Below the pieces are notes generated by a model, which worked only from the letters and a program-made list of their open reading frames with translations, did not search any database and was not told the origin of the DNA. From Bufo bufo (Eukaryota; Chordata; Amphibia; Anura; Bufonidae), in assembly GCF_905171765.1 (NCBI RefSeq), contig NC_053389.1, forward strand, positions 404,164,645 to 404,228,644: a stretch of 64,000 nucleotides of DNA, written 5' to 3'. A program made the position numbers and the translations under genes. Below are positions 29,393 to 38,981 of the stretch, in pieces (the stretch's first letter is position 1; every line of letters starts with the position of its first letter).

Positions 29393-30954
29393 CACTGCTC
29401 AAAAAAATAAAGGGAACACAAAAATAACACATCCTAGATCTGAGTTAATTAAAAATTCTTCTGAAATACTTTGTTCTTTACATAGTTCAATGTGCTGACA
29501 ACAAAATCACGCAAAAATAAAAAATTGGAAATCAAATTTTTAACCCATGGAGGTCTGGATTTGGAGTCACACTCAAAATTAAAGTGGAAAAACACACTAC
29601 AGGCTGATCCAACTTTGATGTAATGTCCTTAAAACAAGTCAAAATGAGGCTCAGTAGTGTGTGTGGCCTCCACGTGCCTGTAGGACCTCCCTACAACGCC
29701 TGTGCATGCTCCTGAAGAGGTGGCGGACGGTCTCCTGAGGGATCTCCTCCCAGACCTGGACTAAAGCATCTGCCAACTCCTGGACAGTCTGTGGTGCAAC
29801 GTGACGTTGGTGGATAGAGCGAGACATGATGTCCCAGATGTGCTCAATTGGATTCAGGTCTGGGGAACGGGCGGGCCAGTCCATAGCATCAATGCCTTCG
29901 TCTTGCAGGAACTGCTGACACACTCCAGCCACATGAGGTCTAGCATTGTCTTGCATTAGGAGGAACCCAGGGCCAACCGCACCAGCATATGGTCTCAAAA
30001 GGGGTCTGAGGATGGCAGTCAGGCTACCGCTGGCGAGCACATGGAGGGCTGTGCGGCCCTCCAAAGAAATGCCACCCCACACCATTACTGACCCAATGCC
30101 AAACCGGTCATGCTGGAGGATGTTGCAGGCAGCAGAACGTTCTCCACGGCGTCTCCAGACTCTGTCACATCTGTCACATGTGCTCAGTGTGAACCTTCTT
30201 TCATCTGTGAAGAGCACAGGGCACCAGTGGCGAATTTGCCAATCTTGGTGTTCTCTGGCAAATGCCAAACGTCCTGCACAGTGTTGGGCTGTAAGCACAA
30301 CCCCCACCTGTGGATGTCGGGCCCTCATATCACCCTCATGGAGTCTGTTTCTGACCGTTTGAGCAGACACATGCACATTTGTGGCCTGCTGGAGGTCATT
30401 TTGCAGGGCTCTGGCAGTGCTCCTCCTGTTCCTCCTTGCACAAAGGCGGAGGTAGCGGTCCTGCTGCTGGGTTGTTGCCCTCCTACGGCCTCCTCCATGT
30501 CTCCTGATGTACTGGCCTGTCTCCTGGTAGCGCCTCCATGCTCTGGACAGTACGCTGACAGACACAGCAAACCTTCTTGCCACAGCTCGGATTGATGTGC
30601 CATCCTGGATAAGCTGCACTACCTGAGCCACTTGTGTGGCTTGTAGACTCCGTCTCATGCTACCACTAGACTGAAAGCACCACCAGCATTCAAAAGTGAC
30701 CAAAACATCAGCCAGGAAACATAGGAACTGAGAAGTGGTCTGTGGTTACCACTCCAGAACCACTCCTTTATTGGGGGTGTCTTGCTAATTGCCTATAATT
30801 TCCACCTGTTGTCTATCCCATTTGCGCAACAGCATGTGAAATTGATTGTCACTCAGTGTTGCTTCCTAAGTGGACAGTTTGATTTCACAGAAGTGTGATT
30901 GACTTGGAGTTACATTGTGTTGTTTAAGTGTTCCCTTTATTTTTTTGAGCAGTG
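29393..30954 (-). mobile_element. Tc1-like transposon, DD34E, second copy of the 2062 family
   Basis: It has the same CACTGCTCAAAAAAATAAAG TIR as 2062-3643 and lies in a CA/TA tract. It is 1562 bp long. The body is nearly identical to copy 1 but lacks 18 bp in the coding region near 30012. It is separated from the next transposon (30973) by an 18-bp TA run. Confidence 0.95.
29651..30703 (-). CDS. Tc1-type transposase (DD34E), open but with a six-residue deletion
   Basis: The ORF has 350 codons. As in the first copy, the likely start is the Met of MRRSLQ (residue 16). The catalytic motifs [14 protein letters not shown] and [11 protein letters not shown] are present with DD34E spacing, but TDESRF has become TDERRF. 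Compared with the copy at 2321-3403 it lacks RYRDEI after LTA, from an in-frame 18-bp deletion near 30012 (between gat and atgg). The rest is open. Whether it is active is doubtful because of the deletion in the catalytic domain. Confidence 0.9.
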   Translation of the reverse strand: MVTFECWWCFQSSGSMRRSLQATQVAQVVQLIQDGTSIRAVARRFAVSVSVLSRAWRRYQETGQYIRRHGGGRRRATTQQQDRYLRLCARRNRRSTARALQNDLQQATNVHVSAQTVRNRLHEGDMRARHPQVGVVLTAQHCAGRLAFAREHQDWQIRHWCPVLFTDERRFTLSTCDRCDRVWRRRGERSAACNILQHDRFGIGSVMVWGGISLEGRTALHVLASGSLTAILRPLLRPYAGAVGPGFLLMQDNARPHVAGVCQQFLQDEGIDAMDWPARSPDLNPIEHIWDIMSRSIHQRHVAPQTVQELADALVQVWEEIPQETVRHLFRSMHRRCREVLQARGGHTHY

Positions 30955-30972
30955 TATATATATATATATATA

Positions 30973-32182
30973 CACTCACCTAAAGAATTATTAGGAACAC
31001 CTGTTCTATTTCTCATTAATGCAATTATCTAGTCAACCAATCACATGGCAGTTGCTTCAATGCATTTAGGGGTGTGCTCCTGGTCAAGACAATCTCCTGA
31101 ACTCCAAACTGAATGTCAGAATGGGAAAGAAAGGTGATTTAAGCAATTTTGAGCGTGGCATGGTTGTTGGTGCCAGACGGGCCGGTCTGAGTATTTCACA
31201 ATCTGCTCAGTTACTGGGATTTTCACGCACAACCATTTCTAGGGTTTACAAAGAATGGTGTGAAAAGGGAAAAACATCCAGTATGCGGCAGTCCTGTGGG
31301 CAAAAATGCCTTGTGAATGCTAGAGGTCAGAGGAGAATGGGCCGACTGATTCAAGCTGATAGAAGAGCAACGTTGACTGAAATAACCACTCGTTACAACC
31401 GAGGTATGCAGCAAAGCATTTGTGAAGCCACAACACGCACAACCTTGAGGTGGATGGGCTACAACAGCTGAAGACCCCACCGGGTACCACTCATCTCCAC
31501 TACAAATAGGAAAAAGAGGCTACAATTTGCACGAGCTCACCAAAATTGGACTGTTGAAGACTGGAAAAATGTTGCCTGGTCTGATGAGTCTCGATTTCTG
31601 TTGAGACATTCAAATGGTAGAGTCCGAATTTGGCGTAAACAGAATGAGAACATGTATCCATCATGCCTTGTTACCACTGTGCAGGCTGGTGGTGGTAATG
31701 TAATGGTGTGGGGGATGTTTTATGGGCACACTTTAGGCCCCTTAGTGCCAATTGGGCATCGTTTAAATACCACGGGCTACCTGAGCATTGTTTCTGACCA
31801 TGTCCATCCCTTCATGACCACCATGTACCCATCCTCTGATGGCTACTTCCAGCAGGATAATGCACCATGTCACAAAGCTCGAATCATTTCAAATTGGTTT
31901 CTTGAACATGACAATGAGTTCACTGTACTAAAATCGCCCCCACAGTCACCAGATTTTAACCCAATAGAGCATCTTTGGGATGTGGTGGAACGGGAGCTTC
32001 GTGCCCTGGATGTGCATCCCTCAAATCTCCATCAACTGCAAGATGCTATCCTATCAATATGGGCCAACATTTCTAAAGAATGCTATCAGCACCTTGTTGA
32101 ATCAATGCCACGTAGAATTAAGGCAGTTCTGAAGGCAAATGAGAAATAGAACAGGTGTTCCTAATAATTCTTTAGGTGAGTG
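30973..32182 (+). mobile_element. DD36E Tc1/mariner copy 2, nearly complete
   Basis: The ends CACTCACCTAAAGAATTATT and the inverted copy are flanked by TA. The length is 1210 bp. The ends match those of copy 1 at 24869-25901. The transposase is broken by a single in-frame stop. Confidence 0.94.
31121..32149 (+). pseudogene. DD36E transposase with one nonsense codon
   Basis: The two open parts (31121-31471 and 31601-32149) lie in the same frame, and the stretch between them reads through homologous codons. Only a TGA at 31469-31471 (after YNS) breaks the 343-codon frame; copy 1 has Arg there, so a CGA to TGA change is likely. The N-terminal helix-turn-helix covers about residues 10-110. The catalytic motifs are SDESRF (about 31580), QQDNAPCHKA (about 31855) and SPDFNPIEHLW (about 31950), with 36 residues between the last two acids. 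That spacing is typical of the DD36E (Incomer) family. It is one mutation from open. Confidence 0.92.
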
Positions 32183-32191
32183 TATATACTT

Positions 32192-33157
32192 TATGAATGT
32201 CCTTGAGTGGACCAGCCAGAACATTGACTTGAACCCTATAGAACAGCTCTGTAGAGACCTGAAAATGTTTGTCCACCAATGTCCACCACAGTGCCCTTCC
32301 AACCTGACAGAACTTGAGAGGCTCTGCAGAAAAGAATAGCTGAAATTCCCCAAACCAGGTGTGCAAACCTTGTGGCATCACCCCCAAGAAGTATAGAGGC
32401 TGTAATCGCTGCCAAAGGTGCTTCAACTAGGGCCTCTTTCACACAACTGTATGTATATTGCGGTCCATTTTTCACGGATCCGTTGTTCTGTTTTTTGTTT
32501 CCGTTGTGTTTCCATTTCAGTTTCATATTTCCGCAAAAACATTTCCGTATGCGATCCGTTTTTTTTGGTGAATCGCAAATGGAAACAGAAATTTTTTAAT
32601 CATTACTGTAATGTACTGCAATGTTTGTAAACAGTAAACACATGGGCAAAGTGGGCATAGATCCGCAAAATACGGATGACATGCGGATGTGTTCTGTATG
32701 CATTCCGTATTTTTTGCAGACCCATTGACTTGAATGGAGTGATAGAACTTGTCCTATTATTGCCCGCAAATAACGTTCCATCATTTAGCAGAACGGATAT
32801 ACGGAAACGGAATGCACACGGAGTACATGCGGAAATGAACGGTTCCGCATACAGACCGCAAACGGTAACCGCAAAAACAGAACGGAAACGGAGATAAAAT
32901 ACGTTCGTGTGCAAGAGGTCTAAGTCATGAGTAAAGGATCAGAAGACTTACAGTATGTCAGTGCGATTGTTTTTTTAGTTTCTCCATTTCAACAAATTAG
33001 TAAAGATTTTTAACATTCTTTTGTCGCTTTCTCCTTATGGAGTAGTGAGTGCAGAATGATAGGGAAACAATTGAATTTGTTGTTATTTTAGCACAAGGCC
33101 GCAACATAACAAAATTTGAAAAAAGGGAAAGGGTCCGAAAACTTTCTGAATGCACTA
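32192..33157 (+). mobile_element. Tc1 remnant, 3' part, split by a MITE
   Basis: The plus strand encodes VLEWTSQNIDLNPIE and PSNLTELERLCRKE, the C-terminal region of a Tc1 transposase with SPDLNP changed to NIDLNP and frame changes after 32340. After the MITE (32428-32922) the 3' part continues with tgagtaaagg and ends gaaaactttctgaatgcac, which matches the usual inverted end of a Tc1 family with a TTCAGAAAG terminus. The 5' half is missing. Confidence 0.75.
32428..32922. mobile_element. MITE with GCCTCTTTCACAC ends
   Basis: The ends TAGGGCCTCTTTCACACAAC and the inverted TAGACCTCTTGCACACGAAC bound 495 bp of partly palindromic sequence with many ccgtatttttgc/gcaaaatacgg words. It lies inside the Tc1 remnant between cttcaac and gtcatgag. 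It has no ORF of its own. Confidence 0.78.
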
Positions 33158-33936
33158 TAAATAATGTATCAACCCTTTTATCACATCCCACCGTTTTGAC
33201 TAATTAAAGGGAGTCTGTCACCTCCATATGGCCATATACAGTGCTTACATTGTCCTATAGCACACTTATACATGAATGTAATAGTACCTTTGTCTTTTTC
33301 TTTACACTTGCAGGAGCTGGAAAAATTAAGTTTAATTCATATGCGCACCCGCAAGTGCCCAGGGATGGGGTTCACTGTGTTTCCCCACCCCAAAGCGATG
33401 TTGTGCCCAGGGCCGTCTTTAACATGGCGCAAAAGGGGCAGCTGCCCCGGGCCCAGTTGCTCCTGGGGGGCTTAAGGCAGCTGCCTCTTGAGCCCTGCCT
33501 GCCAAAGTTCTGCCAGATTCCTATACCTTGCCAGAATGCTATACTGGAAGTGACGCGGCCGCGCCGGAAGTTACACGGCCGCACAGGAATCAGCTGGAGG
33601 AGGGTGTGTGCGGCGCGGCGCAAGCACACATTCACTGGATTAGCAAAAAATCATTGCAGCGCCGCGGGAGAAGGTCTTCAGCGCATGCACGAAACCATAC
33701 ACCGCGCGTGCGCATTTAGAGGTAGGTAGATTTTCCAGCGCAAAATGTTCCATCAGATCTTCCTACCCCTGAGTGCGCACGCACGCAAAAAACATCAGGA
33801 GCAGTTCATCTTTACTGCAGAGCTGAGTGCAGAATATCGAGGTCACCACATAGCACAGCTGAATGCGGGATATTACCCCAATATCCAGCACTCAGCTCTG
33901 CGGTGACCCCCAATATCTCGCATACTGTGGGGTGCT

Positions 33937-34611
33937 CAGGGCCATTGCAAGGATTTTTGCCAACACAAGCGAAGCTACATTTTGGCGCCCCCCCCCTCGC
34001 AGCTCACCTGGCCCTGGTCCCGTCTGCAGAAGCTGGCTTCTCCTCTGTGTGGTCCTGATATCTTCTCTCTGCTTCAATCGCTGGTTTGAGGACCGTATTT
34101 TTCGCCCTCTAAGACGCACCTAGGTTTTAGAGGAGGATAATAAGAAAAATATATTTTCCATTACACCTCAGGTCAGACCAGCAATCAGACCCCCAATGTT
34201 AATCAGACCTCAGATCAGACCCCCATGTCAGACATCTGCCCCCCATGTCAGCCATCATGCCCCCATGTCAGCCATCATGCCTCAGTCACATTTCCCACCT
34301 CCATGTCAAATCACCTATGTCACATCAGCCCTCCATGTCACATTTCTCTCCCTCCTTGTCACATTTCTCCCCTTCCAAACCATGTCACATCCGCCCCTTC
34401 GTGTCACATCATGATCACATCATTACCCCCTATTGTGTCACATTTCAGTCCCCCCCATGGCACATCATCCCCCCCCCCCAGGTGGCCCTGGCCTCATCCC
34501 CATGTCACAAGTGATTTAAAAAATAAATAAAAGAAGGTTCATTTTTCCGCTCTCCCCCAGGGTGCGCCCTAAGGCAGCCGCTTGGTCTGCCTTATGGTAG
34601 CGCCGGCCCTG
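33937..34611. mobile_element. hAT-type MITE, inner (CAGGGCC ends)
   Basis: The ends CAGGGCCATTGCA and the inverted CAGGGCCGGCGCT are flanked by ggggtgct on both sides (33929-33936 and 34612-34619), a perfect 8-bp duplication. Its middle holds a pyrimidine-rich degenerate repeat. It has no coding capacity. Confidence 0.9.
34160..34510. repeat. Degenerate ccatgtcacatc simple repeat
   Basis: The words ccatgtca, gtcacatc and cccccat recur every 12-25 bp without a strict period. They create overlapping open frames that have no family features. The block aagacgcacctaggttttag at its left edge is a common MITE word. Confidence 0.75.
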
Positions 34612-35246
34612 GGGGTGCTGTATACTATAGGGTGCTATACTGCATACTGTGGGGTGCTGGGGTGCACTGTAACGCTAGGGTGAGCCGAGCCCCGGTCTCC
34701 TTTCTGCAGAGGGGTACCCACTTCCAGCCCTGAGCACTGATCCTGAGCCGCTGGAGTCTTCAGAACTGGAAGTATTTACAGTCTTTCACTGTACTCTACC
34801 AGGTGTGTGGATTTTTTTTGTGTGTGTTGTGGTGGATGGCATGATTGCATGCTAGGGTGTAAATTTTTTCCCAGGGTCCAATCAATATTAAAAACAGCCC
34901 TGGTTGTGCCCACAATGGGCATCGCAGTGCGCATGCCCCGGCCCGGCGAGGCAGTGCGCAAGCTCGGGACCTCGGCCGGACCGAAGAATGACGCAAGGGA
35001 ATTCGAGGGCTGGCAGAGGTGGGGTGGGGAAACAATGAAAAAAGACAGAGCAGCCTAGGCTCCAACACAGTAAACGCCGCCCCTGGGCACTTGTGGGTGC
35101 TCATTTGCATATGAATAAAACTTTGTTTTTCCAGCTTCTGCAAGTGTAAAGAAATAGACAAAGGTACCATTACATTCATGTATAGGTGTGCTATGGACAA
35201 TGTAAGAACTGTATATGGCCATATGGAGGTGACAGACTTCCTTTAA

Positions 35247-35417
35247 AATCAGATGTTTTTCTCTAATGCATTTTTATTTTCTGGATTTTTTTATTTCTTC
35301 TTTTTTTCTGAATATGTTTATGGACACAGCCCAGTTTTTTCTGTCTTTGAATGCAAATAAAGCCTTTACCAGGATATATTGCAGATATATGACAGCTTAT
35401 GTTGGGGGAAATAAGAA
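35247..35417. other. Spacer, nothing recognised
   Basis: AT-rich DNA without a gene or clear repeat. Confidence 0.5.
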
Positions 35418-36890
35418 TTAACCTCTTAGGGACATATGATGTACCGGTACGTCATGATGTCCTGGTACTTAAGGACACATGATGTACCGGTACGCCATGT
35501 GTATTTACGATCACCGCCGACCCACCAGATAAGTCCACCTGACCCCCCTACCGGTGAACTTGCATGATGTACCCCAGAGGATTTTGAGCCTGTGATTCCT
35601 GACTTTGTTGGCCAACCAGGAATCCAGATTCCCACAGTGGGCTTCACTAAATATGACTATTTTAGTCTTTTATTCAGTGACCACTTTGTGAATCTGATGG
35701 TGAAGCAAACAAACTTGTACGCCCAACAGTTCATTACTCAACACCCGGGCTCCTTTTGGCTAGGGCCGGTGGCTGGACTCCGGTTAGTGCAGCCGAGATG
35801 AGGACGTTTTGGGGCCTCGTGCTGCACATGGGCCTAGTCAAAAAAAAACTGTGTCAGGCTGTACTGGAGTGGGGACATCCTCTACCAGACCCACTTTACA
35901 GTACGGCCATGACACGCTTCCATTTTGAGGCTTCCGTTTTTGACTGCATTATGCAGATAATGTAGCATGTCGTCGTCCCCCGAGGTGATCCTGCCTATAA
36001 CCGCCTGTACAAAATCAGGCCAGTCATCGATCACTTTGGGGCCAGATTTTTGGAGGCCTACGTACCTGGAAGGGAGGTCTCGGTTGATGAGTCTCTCATT
36101 GCTTGCTGTTCCCTCTAAGCGGGCGAGGTATGGCGTGAAGCTGTATAAACTTTGTGAGAGTACCTCAGGGTACACTTAAAAGTTTCATGTGTACGAGGGG
36201 CGAGATTCCTATATTAAACCCCCAAAATGTCCCCCCACTCTGGGTGTTAGCGGGAAACTTGTGCTAGATAAGGGTTACCACCTGTACATGGATAACTTTT
36301 ATACTAGTATCCACTTGTTCCAGATCCACGTCCGCTTGTGGGACCGTGCGGAAAAATCTACGCGGCCTCCCTACCCACTCCCTCCAGGTACCTATCCCCA
36401 GGGGTGAGACCCGTGCCCTTACCAGTGGAAACCTGTTGCTGGTCAGACATAAGCACAAGAGGGATGTCCTTGTACTGTCCACAATTCACGGTAACGGCAT
36501 CACCCTGTGCGAGGTACCGCGGCAACGGTCCTCAAGCCTGATTGTATCGTCGACTACAATCGGTATATGGGATGAGTTGATCTCTCTGATCAAGTCCTCA
36601 AGCAATATAATGCAATGCGCAAAACCCGGGCATGGTACAAAAAAGTTGCGGTCTACTTGGTACAGGTTGCCTTGCACAACTCTTTTGTGCTGTCCTGGAG
36701 CGCTGGCAACACAGGGAAATTCCTTCAGTTCTATGAGGCAGTCCTCAAGGCCCTGATCTTTTCTAACCAGGAAAGAGCAGGCCGGAGTACCTCTGGAACT
36801 GGAGGTGCCCGGATCGTCCCTGGCCAACACTTTCCAGGTGTGATCCCTGTGACAAAACCCCTGTTTTAGGAATGTCCAGACTCTTGTATT
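35418..36890 (+). mobile_element. piggyBac relic
   Basis: A TTAA at 35418-35421 is followed by CCTCTTAGGGACATATGATG, a repeated atgatgtaccggtac word and decayed piggyBac coding sequence. TTAACC-starting ends with short subterminal repeats are usual for this superfamily. The right end is not found; a gttaaccc word at about 36908 is a weak candidate. Confidence 0.7.
35579..36869 (+). pseudogene. piggyBac transposase, many frameshifts
   Basis: Recognisable segments in order are FGQ-like VGQPGIQIPTVGF (35600), FVNLMVKQTNLYAQQ (35690), MRTFWGLVLHMGLVKK (35800), YKIRPVIDHFGARF (36010), VSVDESLIA (36075), YHLYMDNFYTSIHLF (36275), CDYNRYMG-like and VDLSDQVLKQYNAMRKTRAW (about 36575-36635), and VALHNSFVLSWSAG (36670) to IVPGQHFPGV. 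The three conserved Asp positions of piggyBac (DESL, MDNF, VDLSD) are still seen, but at least five frame changes and a stop at 35963 break the ORF. Confidence 0.85.
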
Positions 36891-37329
36891 TCATCTGCTG
36901 TTCATGTAGTTAACCCTATTTCACCCTTTAAATGTACACAAACCACCTCATCTGCCTGTGACGCAGTCAGTGAACACAATGGACATTAGCGAACACAATG
37001 GATATTGCCCGTGACGCAATCCACAAACACAATGGATATTGCCTGTGATACATTTAGCAAACACAATGGTCTGGGTCATCGACCGCATGGAACTATGTCC
37101 GGTCCCTTTATCCAATTATCTCCAGGATAGAGAGGAGAGATTTTACTGTTCATGTGGGAGTGTGTTATATCTTACTGTATATTAATTGGTCACTGTATTT
37201 TGTGCGCCTGGGAGTAACCCTTGCTGGAGGACTTGATAATAGGCTGAGCTGTGGCCATCAATAAAGTTGATCGTTTTTACCCCCTTCCTGAAGTCCGGGA
37301 TCCTGTTTGTGGGGGATTGGGAGCTATAT
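36891..37329 (+). repeat. Possible solo LTR or retroelement 3' end
   Basis: Three related repeats of about 45 bp (aacacaatgga(c/t)att.gc with gtgacgcaat) lie at 36957-37070, then come caggatagagag, an AATAAAG at about 37260 and a final gggggattgggagc. Enhancer-like direct repeats followed by a polyadenylation signal suggest a U3-R-U5 order, but the ends and the target duplication cannot be set. Confidence 0.35.
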
Positions 37330-38013
37330 TGTAATGGTCACGTACACACACGCACAGGGGGGAGGATAGTGACCACTGCGCTCCACCCTCACCCCTGGCC
37401 CTGCCTACTTGCCTCACGAGTCCTGATGACAGGGGACATTTGAATGTCAGTCCCTAACTTAGGATACGTGCGGGAAGGACAGACAAGACAAATAACGGAT
37501 AGTGAACGGACCGGGTCAAAACTAAGAGGACAACGCAGTACAGAGGGATAAGCAAAGAATGGTCAGGAGAAGCCGGGGTCATAAATACCAGGAGAATCGA
37601 GAAGTACCAAAGGAGTCCGCAAAGAATAGTCAGGTGGAAGCCAAGGTCAAAATACCAGGAGGGGTGCGCAGTACAGGAGGAGCAGGCAAAGGATCGTCAG
37701 GGAACAGGATCAGGTAAGTATACAGGTATCCAACAAATGCCAGGAACCTAAATTAACAGGCAACCTGTGGCCAGCAGGCTGCCTGTTTTTATAGTGGGGA
37801 GTTAGGGTCATGTGACGTGGCCAGCGTCACATGACCGACAGACCGACCAGTCGAACACGGAGTAAACAGCTCAAGGCAGACCTAGGAGCAGGGAGCCTCC
37901 CAGCTAGCAAAGCCGCCCTGGGAACGAGGTCAAACACAAATCCTCGTTCCCGAAGCTAAGCAGCAGGTCTGCGGCTGATGGGAGACCGAGTGCGCCTTCG
38001 GCACCCCATTACA
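37330..38013 (-). repeat. 3' LTR of the chromovirus gypsy element
   Basis: On the minus strand the LTR starts TGTAATGGGGTGCCGAAGG at 38013 and ends GTGACCATTACA at 37330, giving TG...CA ends and an imperfect inverted TGTAATGG. It is 684 bp long. A purine-rich tract lies directly outside its 5' end. The matching 5' LTR is beyond the window. Confidence 0.85.
37787..37798 (-). promoter_or_regulatory. TATA box in the gypsy LTR
   Basis: The minus strand reads CACTATAAAAACAGG about 215-225 bp into the LTR, a standard TATA element for RNA polymerase II. Confidence 0.6.
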
Positions 38014-38028
38014 GTACCCCCCCTTTTA
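38014..38028 (-). promoter_or_regulatory. Polypurine tract of the gypsy element
   Basis: The minus strand reads AAAAGGGGGGGTAC immediately before the LTR start, the usual primer site for plus-strand DNA synthesis. Confidence 0.7.
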
Positions 38029-38545
38029 CGAAGGGCCAGCGGACCCAAGACTTCAGGCGATGGCCTTTCAGGGTGTTCTAATTGAAATTTTCGAACAAGT
38101 CTAGGAGCATGAAACTCCCTGGCAGGTACCCAAGATATCTCTTCAGGTCCATACCCCTTCCAGTGAATCAGGTACTGCAAGGAATTACGCACCTTCCTGA
38201 CATCCACTATTTTAGACACCACATACTCGACAGCATCATTAACAAGAATCGGCAGAGGCGAGGCTTTCAATGGTACTACCGGTTCAAAAAAAAAATTTTA
38301 AGTAGAGATTTATGGAACACATTATGAATGTGGAATGACTCGGGCAGCTCCAACCTAAATGATACCGGGTTAATCACCTCCGTGATCTTATATGGTCCAA
38401 TAAAACGAGGAGCAAACTTTTTAGAATCTACCTTAAGAGAGAGATCCTTGGAGGACAACCATAACTTATCCCCAACCTGAAAATTCACCCCCCTTGAATG
38501 TCTCCTATCAGTCTTGAGTTTCTGAGAACTTTGAGCCTTTTCTTT
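38029..38545 (-). pseudogene. Gypsy integrase C-terminal part with GPY/F motif and chromodomain
   Basis: The minus strand shows VGDKLWLSSKDLSL and APRFIGPYKITEVI (GPY/F motif, about 38380-38430), then after a frameshift at an A/T run near 38285 VEYVVSKIVDVRKVR, YLIHWKGYGPEEISWVPARE and FHAPRLVRKF (chromodomain, 38085-38240). These identify a chromovirus-type Ty3/gypsy element. The aromatic residues expected in a chromodomain (Y, W, W) are present. The catalytic integrase core that should precede it is absent; L1 sequence starts at about 38545. Confidence 0.9.
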
Positions 38546-38770
38546 TTTTTCATTAACAATTTTTTATTGTTTTTGTTCAATAAGTCAAATGAGAATGACA
38601 TTGGAGTACACCAAGGTATAAAAATAGGTGCATATTTGACAATGGTCGTTCATGTATAAATCAGTGAGTTACAGAACAATTGTACATATGAACATTCAAA
38701 AAGAACATAAAAGAAAAGGAGGGGTAAACAGTCATGTTTACATAGAGGTAGCTATATCGTATAAGAGGTG

Positions 38771-38981
38771 TTAAACTAAGTGCCTATATTTTTTCCATAA
38801 AGACCAAATGGATAGAAAGGTGGCTCCAGTACTCAGTTCCCAGTGGGACAGTTCTTCCAAGCGGTACAGCTGATCTACTTTATTGAGCCACTGGTCAACA
38901 CTAGGAACTTCAAGAGAGCGCCAATGGATGGGGATCATCAGGCGAGCGGCTGAGATCAAGAAAGAAAAAAGAGACAGTGTA
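38771..38981 (-). pseudogene. L1-like ORF2, extreme C-terminus
   Basis: The minus strand reads FLISAARLMIPIHWRSLEVP, VDQWLNKVDQLYRLEEL and FLSIWSLWKKY, a pattern of Trp and Leu typical of the end of L1 ORF2 proteins. The stop lies at about 38771. The Tc1 at 38982 separates it from the preceding part at 40548. Confidence 0.8.

Larger units (their letters stand above)
33408..34902. mobile_element. hAT-type MITE, outer (CAGGGCYGTYTTTAA ends)
   Basis: The left end CAGGGCCGTCTTTAA and inverted right end CAGGGCTGTTTTTAA are flanked by gttgtgcc at both sides (33400-33407 and 34903-34910), a perfect 8-bp duplication. The 1495-bp element has no transposase. It contains a further MITE at 33937-34611. 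Confidence 0.92.
33204..35246. mobile_element. TTAA-flanked element with 150-bp TIRs
   Basis: The element AGGGAGTCTGTCACC...GGTGACAGACTTCCT (33208-35242) is flanked by TTAA on both sides (33204-33207 and 35243-35246). The TIRs extend about 150 bp inward (to cgcaagtgcccag and ctgggcacttgtg). TTAA targets are typical of piggyBac and Kolobok elements; no transposase is present to choose between them. Its interior is occupied by two nested hAT-type MITEs. Confidence 0.88.

Noticed and set aside
33241..33729. 162-codon plus-strand ORF
   Set aside because: It spans the boundary of the TTAA element and a nested MITE, so it is a chance frame through repeat DNA.
34196..34530. Overlapping ORFs with MSAIMPPCQPSC-like repeats
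   Set aside because: They are low-complexity reads of the ccatgtcacatc repeat, open in several frames, inside a MITE.
36889..37329. Annotation as a defined LTR with target duplication
   Set aside because: An AATAAA and direct repeats are visible but neither end nor a duplication could be set, so it is kept only as a possible LTR.
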